Positions 16,434-27,369 of a stretch of 64,000 nucleotides of DNA are shown here, piece by piece (the first letter of the stretch is position 1; each line of letters opens with the position of its first letter). The translations under genes were made by a program, and so were the position numbers. Origin of the DNA: an uncultured Cedecea sp. (GTDB lineage: Bacteria; Pseudomonadota; Gammaproteobacteria; Enterobacterales; Enterobacteriaceae); contig NZ_CANMLV010000007.1 of assembly GCF_947498825.1 (NCBI RefSeq), positions 157,451-221,450 of the forward strand, in the 5' to 3' direction. Under the pieces are notes generated by a model that made no database searches, was not told the origin of the DNA, and saw only the letters and a list, made by a program, of their open reading frames with translations.

Positions 16434-18091
16434 GGTAATTTATTGTACTGCAGCAACGCCAGTCGGCCATCGTTGTACTCATAATCCGCAGCGGGTAAAC
16501 CACGATCGCTCAGTTTATTTTTTCTGGATAACAAGATAACCAGCGAAACGTTACCTTCTTTGCGATGCTCGGCAAGCCAGGTATTAAAGTCATCACCGGC
16601 GACAAAACGATGCTCGGCATCCGGATAGCTGAGTCCATAGTTAACCTCGCCCTTATTATCATACAACGTAATATCACTGCGTTTCAGTTCCCAGGCAATA
16701 CCCGCGCCGACACCCACATTATTGGTCAGGATATACCGGCTCTCTTCAAGCTTAGGACGAACAATCTCAATAAACTCTTGAGGCTGTTTTGAGTGAATAA
16801 TCTTCTCCGGAATAACCGCGCCGACCAGTAACGCAAGACCTAACGGACAAGCTGCAGCCCAGAACCAGCGCTGGGTACTGCGACAGAGTGTCAGTGCACC
16901 AAACAGCCCCCATACGGCAAAGGCAATGGCCGCAAGGAACACTTTCCCTGTTTCACCCGCCTCGTAAACCGGATTTTTTGCCAGGCCAAACGGGGCCAGG
17001 ACAAACAGTACGGCCAGGACGCACAGGGTACCAAAACCCAGGTTAATCCAGCCATTGACCCGCAACGTTCGCGATCCCGCTTTTGCCAGCAACACCGCAT
17101 GACGCGCCATTAAAATGGCCAGCGGAGCAAAACAAGGCAGGATATAGGTTGGCAGTTTACCTTTTGCAATACTGAAGAACAGGATTGGCATGACAACCCA
17201 GCCCAGTAAATAAAACGCCCCGTTTTGCTCACGACGTTCCTGGAAACCGCGTTTAATCGCGCCTGGCAATAAAGCCAGCCACGGCAGACTTCCGGCAATC
17301 AGGAAAGGAATGTAATACCAGAAAGGTGCTTTATGTTGGGCATCTTTTTCGGCAAAGCGCTGAATATGCTCGACCCAGAAGAAATAGTGCCAGTAATCAG
17401 GCTCCGCTTTTGCTACCGCCAGTGCCCAGGGCAAAGTAATCAGGGTGGCACTGATGATCGCAACAGGTCCAAATAGCAGCACTTCTTTCCAGCGTTTTTG
17501 AGCAAATACCCAAGGCAGTACGCCAAGAACCGGAACCGCCAGCGCCAGAAATCCTTTGGTCATCACCCCCATTCCACAGGCAAGGCCCAGCAGAATATAT
17601 CCGCCGATTTTACCTGCGGTCGTCTTCGCCGTTGATGCCATCCAGAAACAACACATTGCGGCGGTCAGCCACAGGGTTATCATCGGGTCGAGAAGCGAGT
17701 AGGTTCCGATTGCGTAGACCAGTAAGCAAGTGAGGAATATAACCCCAGACAAGATAGCAATGGTCTTATCACGCCACAGGCGGAAAGCCAGCCAGCCGGT
17801 CATTAACGCGCTGAGGGTGACAGAAAGGACTGAGCCAAAACGAACAGAAAAATTATTCTGACCGAACAGGAGCTGACTGATGTTATTGATCCAGTAACCT
17901 GCAACGGGTTTTTCAAAATAACGCAGATCAAGAAAATGCGGAACAATCCAGTTACCGGATGCCAGCATTTCACGACTGATTTCCGCATAACGCGTCTCGT
18001 CAGGTTGCCACAGGTCACGAAACTCCAGTGGCGCCAAATAAAGCAAGATAAAACAGACCAGCAAAGCACCGCCATATTTTACTGAATTCAT
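16430..18091 (-). CDS. arnT: ArnT, L-Ara4N transferase for lipid A
   Basis: 553 residues, a GT83-family integral membrane glycosyltransferase with about 12-13 helices. The first periplasmic loop carries the catalytic-region signature [16 protein letters not shown] and later [15 protein letters not shown]. ArnT transfers L-Ara4N from undecaprenyl phosphate to lipid A phosphates, lowering surface charge and giving polymyxin resistance. Overlaps arnE by four bases; starts 4 bp after arnD. Length normal. Confidence 0.95.
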   Translation of the reverse strand: MNSVKYGGALLVCFILLYLAPLEFRDLWQPDETRYAEISREMLASGNWIVPHFLDLRYFEKPVAGYWINNISQLLFGQNNFSVRFGSVLSVTLSALMTGWLAFRLWRDKTIAILSGVIFLTCLLVYAIGTYSLLDPMITLWLTAAMCCFWMASTAKTTAGKIGGYILLGLACGMGVMTKGFLALAVPVLGVLPWVFAQKRWKEVLLFGPVAIISATLITLPWALAVAKAEPDYWHYFFWVEHIQRFAEKDAQHKAPFWYYIPFLIAGSLPWLALLPGAIKRGFQERREQNGAFYLLGWVVMPILFFSIAKGKLPTYILPCFAPLAILMARHAVLLAKAGSRTLRVNGWINLGFGTLCVLAVLFVLAPFGLAKNPVYEAGETGKVFLAAIAFAVWGLFGALTLCRSTQRWFWAAACPLGLALLVGAVIPEKIIHSKQPQEFIEIVRPKLEESRYILTNNVGVGAGIAWELKRSDITLYDNKGEVNYGLSYPDAEHRFVAGDDFNTWLAEHRKEGNVSLVILLSRKNKLSDRGLPAADYEYNDGRLALLQYNKLP

Positions 18092-18095
18092 CTAC

Positions 18096-18992
18096 TCAAT
18101 TCTCGATAAGTTGTTGACAACCCAGCCATCCTTCGCGGCCGGCAAGCGTGCCGCGAATGACTTTTCCTTTCGGTAAAGTGGTTAAGTCATCCGGTAGCAG
18201 TGACCGCAAAGGACAAAACTCAATTCCTTCGGCACTTGCCATCGTCAGTAGTTCATTGAATGATTCTCGCATCACCATCCCTTCCACTTCAGCATGGATG
18301 GTATACACAGGGGTTCCCTGATCCTGATGGATTTTATCGAGTATAAAACGGTTGAAATTTTCTTTACTGACTGTGGAACCTATCACTTCATCCCAGGTTG
18401 GTAGGGTAACGGGAATTTGTGGTGCCGCTGAAGAACCGTCCGCCAGTTGAGGAATAAAAGGCGTTGTTCCGCGACAATCGCTGTTGTAGTAGAAAGGAAA
18501 GGCAGCTTTCGCTTCAACCACGCGTTCATCAGCACGCCAGCCAGCCACCGCCGAACAGTTAACCGGCTGGCCGATAATCTGTTCAAGGGCATCACGCCCA
18601 AGCGCAATTTGCTTTTCCATTGCCGGTTTATCCCACACCCCGGCAAAAGCTTGCCAGGCATGGTGATCCCAGGCATGTAGCCCGACTTCATGCTGTTCAC
18701 ATGAAGCCCGAATAATATCCGCATTCCCTTTGCCAATAATCTTGCCGGGCCAGGCTGTGCCCGCCAGTAAGATATCCCAGCCGTAGAGCGATGCGGCGTT
18801 AGAACGTAACATTTTCCACAGAAACTGAGGTTTGATAAGACGCCATAAATGGCGTCCCATGTTATCCGGCCCAACACTGAAGAAAAACGTTGCCTGTGTT
18901 TTGTGTAAACCTAGCGTTTCCAGAAGGTTTGGCACCCCTTCACGGGTGCCTCGCCAGGTGTCGACATCTATGCGCAGGCCGACTTTTTTCAT
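18096..18992 (-). CDS. arnD: ArnD, undecaprenyl-P-L-Ara4FN deformylase
   Basis: 298 residues of the NodB/polysaccharide-deacetylase fold. [22 protein letters not shown] holds the catalytic and metal-binding aspartates, and [13 protein letters not shown] supplies the metal-binding histidines. It removes the formyl group that ArnA adds, making the pathway irreversible, on the inner face of the membrane. The ATG overlaps the arnA stop by four bases. Confidence 0.95.
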   Translation of the reverse strand: MKKVGLRIDVDTWRGTREGVPNLLETLGLHKTQATFFFSVGPDNMGRHLWRLIKPQFLWKMLRSNAASLYGWDILLAGTAWPGKIIGKGNADIIRASCEQHEVGLHAWDHHAWQAFAGVWDKPAMEKQIALGRDALEQIIGQPVNCSAVAGWRADERVVEAKAAFPFYYNSDCRGTTPFIPQLADGSSAAPQIPVTLPTWDEVIGSTVSKENFNRFILDKIHQDQGTPVYTIHAEVEGMVMRESFNELLTMASAEGIEFCPLRSLLPDDLTTLPKGKVIRGTLAGREGWLGCQQLIEN

Positions 18993-20971
18993 GAATTGCT
19001 GTCCGTTAAATCAACAGTTTTCAGGAAGAAGTCCAGGGTTTCATCGATAGTTCTGTCCATCTCAACGACAGGTGTCCAGTCCAGTAAACGCTGTGCATTA
19101 CGGATACTTGGCTTACGATGTTCTACATCCTGGTAACCTTTACCGTAATAGGCGCTGCTTTCTATTTCACGGAAACCAGCAAACGGCGGGAACTTGCTAC
19201 GCAGTGGATGACGTTCAAAGCTTTCCAGTAGCATCTCAGCCAGTTGTTTAATGCTGGCCTCATTTTCCGGATTACCAATGTTAATGATTTGCCCGTCACA
19301 GTTGTGATTTTTGTTCTCAATAATACGGAATAACGCTTCAATACCTTCGCTGATATCCGTGAAGCAACGTTTCTGGCGTCCACCATCAATCAGTTTAATC
19401 GGTGAACCTTCAACCAGGTTCAGGATCAGCTGAGTGATTGCACGTGAACTTCCGATACGCGCCGCATTCAGGTTATCCAGACGCGGTCCCATCCAGTTAA
19501 ATGGACGGAACAGAGTAAAGCGTAAGCCCTCTTTTTCACCGTAAGCCCAGATAACACGATCCAGCAACTGTTTGGACACAGAGTAAATCCAACGTTGTTT
19601 GTTGATAGGGCCTACCGTCAACGGTGAGTTATCTTCATCAAATTCAGCATCAGAACACATGCCATACACTTCAGAAGTGGACGGGAAAATAATCCGTTTT
19701 TTGTATTTCACACAATCGCGGATAATTTTTAGGTTTTCTTCGAAATCAAGTTCAAATACGCGCAGTGGGTTACGGGTATACTCGATTGGCGTTGCTATCG
19801 CCACTAAAGGCAGAATGACATCACATTTCTTAATGTGATACTCGATCCACTCGGAATGAATACTGATATCGCCTTCCACAAAGTGGAAACGATCGTTGCC
19901 CAAGAAGCGACTTATCGCATCGGAACCAATATCCAGACCGAAAACTTCAAAGTTATCATCTTGCAGCAAGCGTTCGGTCAAATGGTTACCGATAAAACCA
20001 TTCACGCCGAGGATAAGGACACGAGTACGGCGTTTAACAGCAGATACAGGTTTATTGCTAAGAATAGCGCCGCTCACCAAACCCAGAGACTGAGCCAGCT
20101 GAGAGCCTTGCATGTAGACGCCATTGTCAGCCTGACCGGTGACAACTTCCAGAGCACCTTCACCACAAGCGATAACCAGTGGACTAACAGAAATTACCGT
20201 CCCGGCTCTGGCCCCGGTACTATTTTCGACAATACGGCTTTTCCAGATAATAAACTTGCCACCACCGACATAGCTGTAAGCGCCCGGCCAAGGTTCAGAC
20301 ACAGCACGCACCAGGTTATGGGCATCACGTGCAGAACCGGTCCAGGAGATCGCGCCATCTTCGGGTGAACGACGACCAAAACAGCTCGCCTGGCTTTCAT
20401 CTTGTACAGTTTCGCTAAACTGACCACTCTTGATCGCGGGTAAAGCACTGGCCAGCAGTGACTTAGCGGTCGCACACAGTTTGTGATGCAGAGTCAGGGC
20501 GGTCTCATCTGCGGTAATAGCAACACGTTCCTGGGCAACAATATCCCCTGCATCGGCACGTTTCACCATACGATGCAAAGTCACACCCGTTTCAGTTTCG
20601 CCTTTTACCAGTACCCAGTTTAGCGGTGCGCGACCACGGAATTTTGGCAACAGTGAGCCGTGTAAGTTAAAGGCCCCGACTTTCGCAGTATTGAGGATCT
20701 CTTCACTCAGCAGATTACGGTAGTAAAAGGAGAAGATGATTTCAGGTTCGCTCTCTTGAATACGGGAGACCCACAGTGGATGATTGACATCTTCCGGAGC
20801 AAAGACAGGAATACCAAACTCTGCCGCAGTACGGGCAACAGACCCAAAGAAGTTATTCTCTGCTGCATTATCAGGGTGAGTATAAATGGCCGCAATGTCA
20901 TAACCGGCTTCAACCAGGGCACGAACCCCTACACAGCCCATATCGTGATAGGCAAAAACAACTGCTTTCAT
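18989..20971 (-). CDS. arnA: ArnA, bifunctional UDP-L-Ara4N formyltransferase / UDP-GlcA decarboxylase
   Basis: 660 residues, two fused domains. The N-terminal formyltransferase (1-305) keeps N102, H104 and D140 in [15 protein letters not shown] and RADAGD. The C-terminal SDR domain (315-660) has the Rossmann motif [15 protein letters not shown] and [12 protein letters not shown]. It oxidatively decarboxylates UDP-glucuronate and N-formylates UDP-L-Ara4N. Its stop overlaps arnD by four bases; its start shares a base with the arnC stop. Both active sites look intact. Confidence 0.96.
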   Translation of the reverse strand: MKAVVFAYHDMGCVGVRALVEAGYDIAAIYTHPDNAAENNFFGSVARTAAEFGIPVFAPEDVNHPLWVSRIQESEPEIIFSFYYRNLLSEEILNTAKVGAFNLHGSLLPKFRGRAPLNWVLVKGETETGVTLHRMVKRADAGDIVAQERVAITADETALTLHHKLCATAKSLLASALPAIKSGQFSETVQDESQASCFGRRSPEDGAISWTGSARDAHNLVRAVSEPWPGAYSYVGGGKFIIWKSRIVENSTGARAGTVISVSPLVIACGEGALEVVTGQADNGVYMQGSQLAQSLGLVSGAILSNKPVSAVKRRTRVLILGVNGFIGNHLTERLLQDDNFEVFGLDIGSDAISRFLGNDRFHFVEGDISIHSEWIEYHIKKCDVILPLVAIATPIEYTRNPLRVFELDFEENLKIIRDCVKYKKRIIFPSTSEVYGMCSDAEFDEDNSPLTVGPINKQRWIYSVSKQLLDRVIWAYGEKEGLRFTLFRPFNWMGPRLDNLNAARIGSSRAITQLILNLVEGSPIKLIDGGRQKRCFTDISEGIEALFRIIENKNHNCDGQIINIGNPENEASIKQLAEMLLESFERHPLRSKFPPFAGFREIESSAYYGKGYQDVEHRKPSIRNAQRLLDWTPVVEMDRTIDETLDFFLKTVDLTDSNS

Positions 20972-21951
20972 TATAAATGATCCTCTGAAGATGAAGCTTG
21001 TTTGCTGCTAACAATTCGTTGAATGAAATAACGCGGACGAGCGCGTACGTCGTTATAAATACGTCCGATATATTCTCCGAGTAATCCCATACCGACAAAC
21101 TGCGCACCAATAAATGTAAATAGCACGGCGAATAGCATGAATACGCCATCAGCAGCCCACTGCGGGCCTAAAGCAAGGCGCAATATCACCAGTAAGACAG
21201 CTAAAGCAAAACCGGATAACGCGATCACACTACCTACCACGCTAAGCAGGCGCAGTGGCGTGGTTGTCAGGCAGGTTATCAGGTCATACATCAAATTAAT
21301 CAGGCTCATAATATTGTACTTAGAGTCACCAAACTGGCGCTCCGAGTGATGTACAGGGATCTCTATCGCGCGGCGGGCGAAGGTATTAGCCAGAATAGGA
21401 ATAAAAGTACTGCGCTCGTGACAATTCAGCATCGCATCGATGATGTGACGACGGTAGGCGCGTAACATACAACCGTAGTCACCCATCGCTTTACCGGTCG
21501 TACGCTGAATCAAATGATTGATCATTTTAGAGGCACGTTTACGGAACCAACTGTCCTGACGGTTTTGACGAACCGTCCCTACGACGTCATAGCCTTCATC
21601 TGCTTTTTCCACCAGGCGAGGGATCTCTTCCGGCGGATTCTGTAAATCAGCATCAAGAGTGACGATTAAGTCACCTGTGACATGGCTAAACCCAGCCATA
21701 ATGGCAGAATGCTGGCCATAGTTACGGTTAAGCAGTACAGCAACCACATGACTTCCCGGAGCTTCAGCGGCTTTGGTGAGCATAGCCGCTGAATCATCAC
21801 TACTGCCATCGTCAACCAAGAGAATTTCATAATCGCGGTTTAATTGCTGGCAAGCTTCCGTCGTTCGGCGAATAAGTTCAGGTAAACTTTCCTGTTCGTT
21901 ATAAACCGGTATCACAACAGATACTTTTTTGATTGTGTCCGTAGTTATCAT
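20971..21951 (-). CDS. arnC: ArnC, undecaprenyl-phosphate L-Ara4FN transferase
   Basis: 326 residues from [22 protein letters not shown]; the ATG lies one base after the arnB stop, so a ten-residue upstream extension is rejected. GT2 domain with [24 protein letters not shown] and the [16 protein letters not shown] region, then two C-terminal membrane helices. It loads L-Ara4FN onto undecaprenyl phosphate at the inner membrane. Very similar to E. coli ArnC. Confidence 0.96.
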   Translation of the reverse strand: MITTDTIKKVSVVIPVYNEQESLPELIRRTTEACQQLNRDYEILLVDDGSSDDSAAMLTKAAEAPGSHVVAVLLNRNYGQHSAIMAGFSHVTGDLIVTLDADLQNPPEEIPRLVEKADEGYDVVGTVRQNRQDSWFRKRASKMINHLIQRTTGKAMGDYGCMLRAYRRHIIDAMLNCHERSTFIPILANTFARRAIEIPVHHSERQFGDSKYNIMSLINLMYDLITCLTTTPLRLLSVVGSVIALSGFALAVLLVILRLALGPQWAADGVFMLFAVLFTFIGAQFVGMGLLGEYIGRIYNDVRARPRYFIQRIVSSKQASSSEDHL

Positions 21952-21952
21952 C

Positions 21953-23092
21953 TTATTGTCCTGCAATTTCGCGTAAAGCATGAATAACGCGAGTGGTGTC
22001 GTCGTCAGTCATGGTTGGAAACAGTGGAATAGAGCAAATACGCTCGCTGTTCCACTCAGTATTAGGTAAATGTAGCTGTGGAAAACGCTCACGATAATAT
22101 TTTTGTGTATGCGCAGCCCGGAAATGCAATCCGCTGCCAATATTGCGTGCTTTTAGCGCTTCCATCAGTCCGTTACGAGAAATGCCACAGCGTTCTTCAT
22201 CAACCCGGATAATGAACAAATGCCAGGCATGACGATGCTCCCAGCCAGGAATGGCCAACGGTGAAAATGGCGTATCAGCCAGTTCACGCAGATAACGCTG
22301 GGCTATTTCGTGGCGCTGAGCATTAAGCTTGGGCAGCTTATCTAACTGCGTCAAAGCAATCGCGGCGTTAATATCAGCAAGGTTATATTTAAATCCGGGT
22401 AAGATAACTTCGGCCTGCGGGGCACGACCGTGAGTTTGTCTGTCAAAGGCATCAACCCCCAGACCGTGGAATTTAAGGCTGCGGATACGCGCGGCTAACT
22501 CACTGTCATCAGTGACGATCAGCCCGCCTTCTGCACAGCTCATATTTTTAATCGCATGGAACGAGAAAATAGCCGTTCCGCTACGTCCCACATGCTGACC
22601 TTTATATTCCGTTCCCGCAGCGTGGGCTGCGTCTTCAATAACCGGAATACCATAACGCTTGCCAATATCGTGAATAGCGTCCATATCAGCCGGAGCACCG
22701 GCATAATGAACGGGTATAATCGCTTTGGTTCGAGGGGTGATCGCCGCTTCAATCGCTTCAGGCGTCACCATCAAGGTGTCGCGATCAACGTCGATCATCA
22801 CTGGCTCAGCACCCAACAAGCAAATCATATTCAGCGTTGAAACCCACGTCATTGAGGGGGTAATCACCTCATCGCCTGCCTGAATACCTAAAGCCATTAA
22901 TGTGACATGCATGCCCCCGGTGGCGGAACTGACAGCTATCGCATGTTGATTACCGGTTAATTGACAAAAAGCCTGCTCAAGAGCCTGATTTTTAGGACCG
23001 GTCGTGATCCATCCTGATTGCATAACTTCCGTTACTGCTGCAATTTCCTCAGCGCCAAATGCAGGACGTGAAAACGGCAGAAAATCACTCAT
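21953..23092 (-). CDS. arnB: ArnB, UDP-4-keto-pentose aminotransferase
   Basis: 379 residues, fold-type-I PLP aminotransferase of the DegT/DnrJ/EryC1 family. PLP lysine lies in [15 protein letters not shown], with [10 protein letters not shown] near residue 55-65 and [12 protein letters not shown] ahead of it. It transaminates UDP-4-keto-arabinose from ArnA to UDP-L-Ara4N using glutamate. First gene of arnBCADTEF, with a PmrA box about 150 bp upstream. Confidence 0.96.
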   Translation of the reverse strand: MSDFLPFSRPAFGAEEIAAVTEVMQSGWITTGPKNQALEQAFCQLTGNQHAIAVSSATGGMHVTLMALGIQAGDEVITPSMTWVSTLNMICLLGAEPVMIDVDRDTLMVTPEAIEAAITPRTKAIIPVHYAGAPADMDAIHDIGKRYGIPVIEDAAHAAGTEYKGQHVGRSGTAIFSFHAIKNMSCAEGGLIVTDDSELAARIRSLKFHGLGVDAFDRQTHGRAPQAEVILPGFKYNLADINAAIALTQLDKLPKLNAQRHEIAQRYLRELADTPFSPLAIPGWEHRHAWHLFIIRVDEERCGISRNGLMEALKARNIGSGLHFRAAHTQKYYRERFPQLHLPNTEWNSERICSIPLFPTMTDDDTTRVIHALREIAGQ

Positions 23093-23239
23093 TACATGGA
23101 TTCCTTAATATAATCGACGTATATCGACAAACAGACAGGATAATGGTTCAGACAGACTAAATAGAATGACAACGCTTAAAAAAATATGTGCAGATACCAC
23201 TAAAAATATCTCTTCTGTGGTGAAATTTAACAGAAAATG

Positions 23240-23256
23240 CTTAAATCAGCCTTAAG
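23240..23256 (-). promoter_or_regulatory. PmrA (BasR) box upstream of arnB
   Basis: On the minus strand the 17 bases read CTTAAG-GCTGA-TTTAAG, an exact fit to the YTTAAK-N5-YTTAAK PmrA consensus. A -10-like TAAATT lies 10 bp downstream. The site is in the arnB leader, where PmrA activates pmrH/arnB in Salmonella and E. coli. Confidence 0.8.
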
Positions 23257-23389
23257 AATATAGTTGCGAAAGCAATAAAATCACCCAATACAATAAGTAA
23301 CTACTTGCTTTTGCTTGTTATATAACCAAATGAGTCAATTACCCTTGTACGTAACATCGGATAATCAACTCTCTGACTACATTTATCGC

Positions 23390-25354
23390 TTAAGGTTGCG
23401 CTTTTCGCGGCAATGTTTTCATTAGCTCATCCGGACTAATTGTCGCAACCACACTGCCAGGCAATGGCATTTTCAAAATATGATTTTTTATTTTACCGAT
23501 GATATGCATTTCACAAGGACGGCAATCGAATTTTAATGTCAGCGTTTCGTCGCCCTGCACCAACTGCATCGGAGTCGCCTTCCAGCTTTTAATATTACCT
23601 TTCGCTTGTTTAGGGCAGAGGTTAAAAGCAAAACGCAGGCAATGTTTGGTTATCATGACCGGAACTTCACCTTTCTCTTCATGAGCCTCATAAGCCGCAT
23701 CAATTAACTGAACGCCATAGCGATGATAAAACTCCCGCGCCTTGTGATTATAGACGTTTGCCAGAAAACTTAAGTGAGTATGCGGATAGATCGGTGCAGG
23801 AACACTTACCGCTTTACGGTGCCCTCGCTGGTAGTTCTGTAGACGAGCTTCTGTCAAAACATCAATAGCATCACGGCGTAGCTGGTTGAGTGCGCTACTT
23901 GGCACAAATAACGCCGTTGGCAAAGTAATATCGACCTGACGTGCTGTATAGAGGGTCTGCCCCAGCTTACTGAGTCCGTCACGCAGGTTGTTATAGGCCT
24001 GCTGAGGATTATTCGCGGGTTCAAAACTGCCCACTAATTGCTGGCTGACACTGACTCCGTCTTCACTTGTCAGGGTCAACGTCAGTTCCTGAGCAGAGCC
24101 ACTCAACGCCATATCCACGGCGATACGACGTTCACTGGATGTTTTTAGCAAGGCTTGCTGCCAGTTATGATCAAGGTTGCGATTCAGCGGATGATGCGGG
24201 CGGATATTTTTCAGCGTGTCTGGCATCTCATTTGGCCAAATCCGATACTGATTTTTACCGATTTTTTCCACTGTATTAGCGCGAAAGCCAACAATTTCAC
24301 GTTTGATCAGCACATTCAGGCCATCGCCATTATTTAAGGTGTCGGTGACTTCGGCATCAAGGTGGTTTTTACTGACACGTAAAATTTCTCCGACCGGAAG
24401 CCCGATAAACTTAGGCGAATCAAAGGCACCGATATCTATTTTGCGCTCGTTGACAAAATAATCAGTACTCCCCCGATGGAAGGTTTTATCCGGTGAAGGA
24501 ATGAAAAAGTGCGAAGAGACGCCTGTTGAAGCCCGGCGCAAATCGCCACGCGCTTCCATCTGCTCATCCAATAATTGACGATAGTAAGCGGTGATATTTT
24601 TCACATAACTGACATCTTTATAGCGTCCTTCAATCTTAAAGGAGCCGACACCTGCATCGATCAGTGCCCCTAAGTTGGCACTCTGATCGTTATCTTTCAT
24701 CGATAAGAGATGTTTTTCATACGCCACGACTCGCCCTTGATCGTCTTTCAGGGTATAAGGCAGACGGCAAGCCTGGGAGCAATCACCCCGGTTAGCACTG
24801 CGTCCGGTTTGAGCATGGGAGATATTACATTGCCCGGAATAGGCAACGCACAAGGCACCATGGATGAAAAACTCAATGGTGGCATCGACATTCTGATGGA
24901 TAGCCGCAATCTGTTGCAGATTCAGCTCTCGCGCCAGTACGATTTGCGAGAAGCCAACGTCCGAAAGAAATTTCGCTTTTTCGACACTACGAATATCACA
25001 CTGAGTACTGGCATGAAGCTCAATCGGCGGCAGGTCCATTTCCAGAACCCCCATATCCTGCACAATCAGGGCATCAACACCCGCCTGATACAAATCATGG
25101 ATCATCAGTCTGGCTGGCTCTAACTCATCGTCATGCAATATCGTATTCAGAGCAATGAAGATTTTTACTCCGTAACGGTGAGCAAAGGGTACCAGTTCGG
25201 CCAAATCACGTAAGCTGTTGCCCGCGTTATGACGAGCACCAAAACCCGGCCCTCCGATATAGACGGCGTCAGCGCCATGAAGAATCGCTTCACGGGCTAT
25301 AGAGGTATCACGGGCAGGGCTGAGTAATTCAAGTTGATTTGCGTGCAGGCGCAT
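23390..25354 (-). CDS. rlhA: RlhA (YdcP), 23S rRNA C2501 hydroxylase, peptidase U32 family
   Basis: 654 residues, as in E. coli. N-terminal U32 domain with ELLSPARDTSIAREAILHGADAVYIGGP, the family motif EFFIHGALCVAYSGQCNIS and nearby cysteines (GDCSQACRLPY) that, with CPKQAKG and FDCRPCEMHI later, probably bind an iron-sulfur cluster. C-terminal extension from about 400 is typical of YdcP. It hydroxylates C2501 of 23S rRNA. Monocistronic on the minus strand, downstream of sutR. Confidence 0.92.
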   Translation of the reverse strand: MRLHANQLELLSPARDTSIAREAILHGADAVYIGGPGFGARHNAGNSLRDLAELVPFAHRYGVKIFIALNTILHDDELEPARLMIHDLYQAGVDALIVQDMGVLEMDLPPIELHASTQCDIRSVEKAKFLSDVGFSQIVLARELNLQQIAAIHQNVDATIEFFIHGALCVAYSGQCNISHAQTGRSANRGDCSQACRLPYTLKDDQGRVVAYEKHLLSMKDNDQSANLGALIDAGVGSFKIEGRYKDVSYVKNITAYYRQLLDEQMEARGDLRRASTGVSSHFFIPSPDKTFHRGSTDYFVNERKIDIGAFDSPKFIGLPVGEILRVSKNHLDAEVTDTLNNGDGLNVLIKREIVGFRANTVEKIGKNQYRIWPNEMPDTLKNIRPHHPLNRNLDHNWQQALLKTSSERRIAVDMALSGSAQELTLTLTSEDGVSVSQQLVGSFEPANNPQQAYNNLRDGLSKLGQTLYTARQVDITLPTALFVPSSALNQLRRDAIDVLTEARLQNYQRGHRKAVSVPAPIYPHTHLSFLANVYNHKAREFYHRYGVQLIDAAYEAHEEKGEVPVMITKHCLRFAFNLCPKQAKGNIKSWKATPMQLVQGDETLTLKFDCRPCEMHIIGKIKNHILKMPLPGSVVATISPDELMKTLPRKAQP

Positions 25355-25545
25355 AGTTATCGAGTTCTGTTTTAGGCGAAAGGCGGCTATTGTAGTCGTA
25401 TCCCCTCCACAAAAACAGGGGGATTCATACCTCCGGGGCTAAAGACAAACCTTATATTTTTCCCCGGAATGATTAAATAGTAAGAAAAATCCATTTTTTT
25501 ATTTTTGATACATAACAGAAAAGAAAGAGAAAACCTGATTTCTCT

Positions 25546-25568
25546 TCTCTTCGCGGTGAGCGAAGAGA
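25546..25568 (-). terminator. Hairpin just downstream of sutR
   Basis: Perfect 9-bp stem TCTCTTCGC / GCGAAGAGA with a 5-nt loop, beginning 3 bp after the sutR stop on the minus strand. No immediate U-tract, so an intrinsic terminator only with reservation. Confidence 0.5.
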
Positions 25569-25571
25569 GGT

Positions 25572-26111
25572 TTAACGTCCAGAAACGGGGTAATGGATCA
25601 GCGAGTGAAAATGCACTTCTCTTGCCTGACTATTACGGTAGCTATGCGCCCTGTCACCGGCAAACTGTCGTCGGTCTCCTTCCTGCAATTGATACCACCT
25701 CCCCTCAATTTGCAGATCAAGTATTCCGCTTATCACCACGACATGTTCAATCACACCCACATCGTGTGCTGAAGATTCACTGAGCCCACCAGGGGTGAGT
25801 TTTAGCGAAAAGTAATCAAACCCCAGGTGTGGGTCAAAAGGAAATAGCGGTTCAACTTGCATATCCTGTAGCGGAGGACTGTAAAGTGCCTGTGTCGGTG
25901 GCGAGGCCGGCACAAGAAACAGTGAAAATGGGACATTAAACCCGGTGGCAATCTTCCATAATGTTGCCACCGTTGGGCTGGACTCATTGCGTTCTATTTG
26001 CCCGAGCATCGCCTTGGAAACCCCTGTCTGTTCAGACGCCTGAGAGAGACTTAATCCCCGGTCGTGGCGTAATTTTTTTAACGTGCAGGCCAGATATTGA
26101 GCGACATCCAT
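25572..26111 (-). CDS. sutR: SutR (YdcN), XRE-cupin transcriptional regulator
   Basis: 179 residues from MDVAQYLACTLKKLR, preceded by AAAAAGGAG; a 16-residue upstream extension of the frame is rejected. HTH_3 domain at 10-65 with LSLSQASEQTGVSKAMLGQIERNESSPTVATLWKIATGFNVPFS, almost identical to E. coli SutR, and a C-terminal cupin (100-178, IEHVVVISGILDLQIEGRWYQL, HFHSLIHYP). SutR is described as a regulator of sulfur-utilisation genes. Divergent from ydcO, with a duplicated palindromic operator between them. Confidence 0.92.
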   Translation of the reverse strand: MDVAQYLACTLKKLRHDRGLSLSQASEQTGVSKAMLGQIERNESSPTVATLWKIATGFNVPFSLFLVPASPPTQALYSPPLQDMQVEPLFPFDPHLGFDYFSLKLTPGGLSESSAHDVGVIEHVVVISGILDLQIEGRWYQLQEGDRRQFAGDRAHSYRNSQAREVHFHSLIHYPVSGR

Positions 26112-26145
26112 AATGGTCTCCTTTTTACTCATTATAGCAACTTGT

Positions 26146-26192
26146 ACGTTATAACGCACAATGATAGAGTTTATCGAACGTTATAACGCACA
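26146..26192. promoter_or_regulatory. Duplicated palindromic operator between sutR and ydcO
   Basis: The 15-mer ACGTTATAACGCACA occurs twice, at 26146-26160 and 26178-26192, as an exact direct repeat. Each copy contains the perfect 10-bp palindrome CGTTATAACG. The 32-bp period is close to three helical turns. The sites lie 35 bp from the sutR start and 11 bp from the ydcO start, so a bound dimer pair would control both genes. SutR is the obvious candidate binder (inference). Confidence 0.75.
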
Positions 26193-26202
26193 CGGGGTTT
26201 TT

Positions 26203-27369
26203 ATGCGTATCCCAGCGCTTCCATTGCCGGCTCTACTGGCAGGATTTATCGCCGTTCTGGTAGGTTACGCCAGTAGCGCGGCAATCATCTGGCAGGCCGC
26301 GGCTGCAGCGGGGGCCACTCCAGAGCAAATTGCTGGCTGGCTGACTATGCTGGGGATAGCCATGGGAATAAGCACCCTGATACTGACAGTCTGGTATCGC
26401 GCTCCGATCCTGACCGCCTGGTCTACACCCGGGGCGGCATTACTTGCCACCAGTTTAGCGGGCAGCAATATCAATCAGGCCGTGGGCATTTTTATTTTTT
26501 CTTCATGCCTTATTCTCATCTGTGGAGCCAGCGGTCTGTTTGCTCGTCTGATGCGCATCATTCCACATTCCCTTGCTGCCGCGATGCTGGCAGGGATCTT
26601 ATTACGCTTTGGGCTGGATACCTTCACTTCGTTACAGGGTAACTTTGTATTATCCGGTAGCATGCTGATAAGCTGGTTGGTCCTGAAACGCTTTGCACCT
26701 CGCTATGCGGTAGTTGCAGCACTTCTGGCAGGAGCTGCGATATGCTTGCTTAAGGGTGAGTTTACACCCGACAGCACAGTGGTAAGTATTGTTCTGCCGA
26801 CCTGGACGACGCCAGAATTTAACTGGGCTGATTTACTCGGGATCGGTATTCCCTTCTTTCTGGTGACGATGGCATCTCAGAATGCTCCCGGCGTTGCGAC
26901 ACTCCAGGCTTCCGGATACAAGGTACCCGTTTCACCGTTAATAACGGTGACAGGATTAATTGCGCTGATTCTCGCCCCCTTTGGCGTATTTTCTGTCTGT
27001 ATTGCCGCAATTACAGCAGCAATTTGCCAGAGCGCTGAAGCTCACCCGGATAAACAACAACGCTGGCTTGCCGCCGCAGCCGCTGGAGGATTTTATTTGC
27101 TGGCGGGCCTGTTTGGCGGATCGATTTCAAGCCTGTTAACCGCCCTGCCACTGGCGTTTATTCAGACACTTGCCGGGCTCGCTTTGCTGAGCACCCTTTC
27201 AGGTAGCTTGTTTCAGGCACTGAATCATGCACAGGAACGAGATGCGGCCATTATTACTTTTCTGGTCACGGCATCGGGTATCAGTTTACTCGGTATCGGT
27301 GCCGCATTCTGGGGACTCGTTGCTGGCGGGATCAGTTATTGTCTGTTTTCACGTAAGGGAAGTACGTAA
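26203..27369 (+). CDS. ydcO: YdcO, BenE-family inner-membrane transporter
   Basis: 388 residues from MRIPALPLPALLAGF with GGGG before it; the 14-residue upstream extension runs across the operator and is rejected. About 12 membrane helices of the BenE/nucleobase-ascorbate-like fold; GYASSAAIIWQAAAAAGAT, APILTAWSTPGAALLAT and LVTMASQNAPGVATLQASGY are near-identical to E. coli YdcO. Annotated as benzoate/proton symporter; coupling to SutR suggests a sulfur-containing substrate instead (inference). The stop overlaps the convergent AraC gene by 21 bp. Confidence 0.92.
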   Translation: MRIPALPLPALLAGFIAVLVGYASSAAIIWQAAAAAGATPEQIAGWLTMLGIAMGISTLILTVWYRAPILTAWSTPGAALLATSLAGSNINQAVGIFIFSSCLILICGASGLFARLMRIIPHSLAAAMLAGILLRFGLDTFTSLQGNFVLSGSMLISWLVLKRFAPRYAVVAALLAGAAICLLKGEFTPDSTVVSIVLPTWTTPEFNWADLLGIGIPFFLVTMASQNAPGVATLQASGYKVPVSPLITVTGLIALILAPFGVFSVCIAAITAAICQSAEAHPDKQQRWLAAAAAGGFYLLAGLFGGSISSLLTALPLAFIQTLAGLALLSTLSGSLFQALNHAQERDAAIITFLVTASGISLLGIGAAFWGLVAGGISYCLFSRKGST

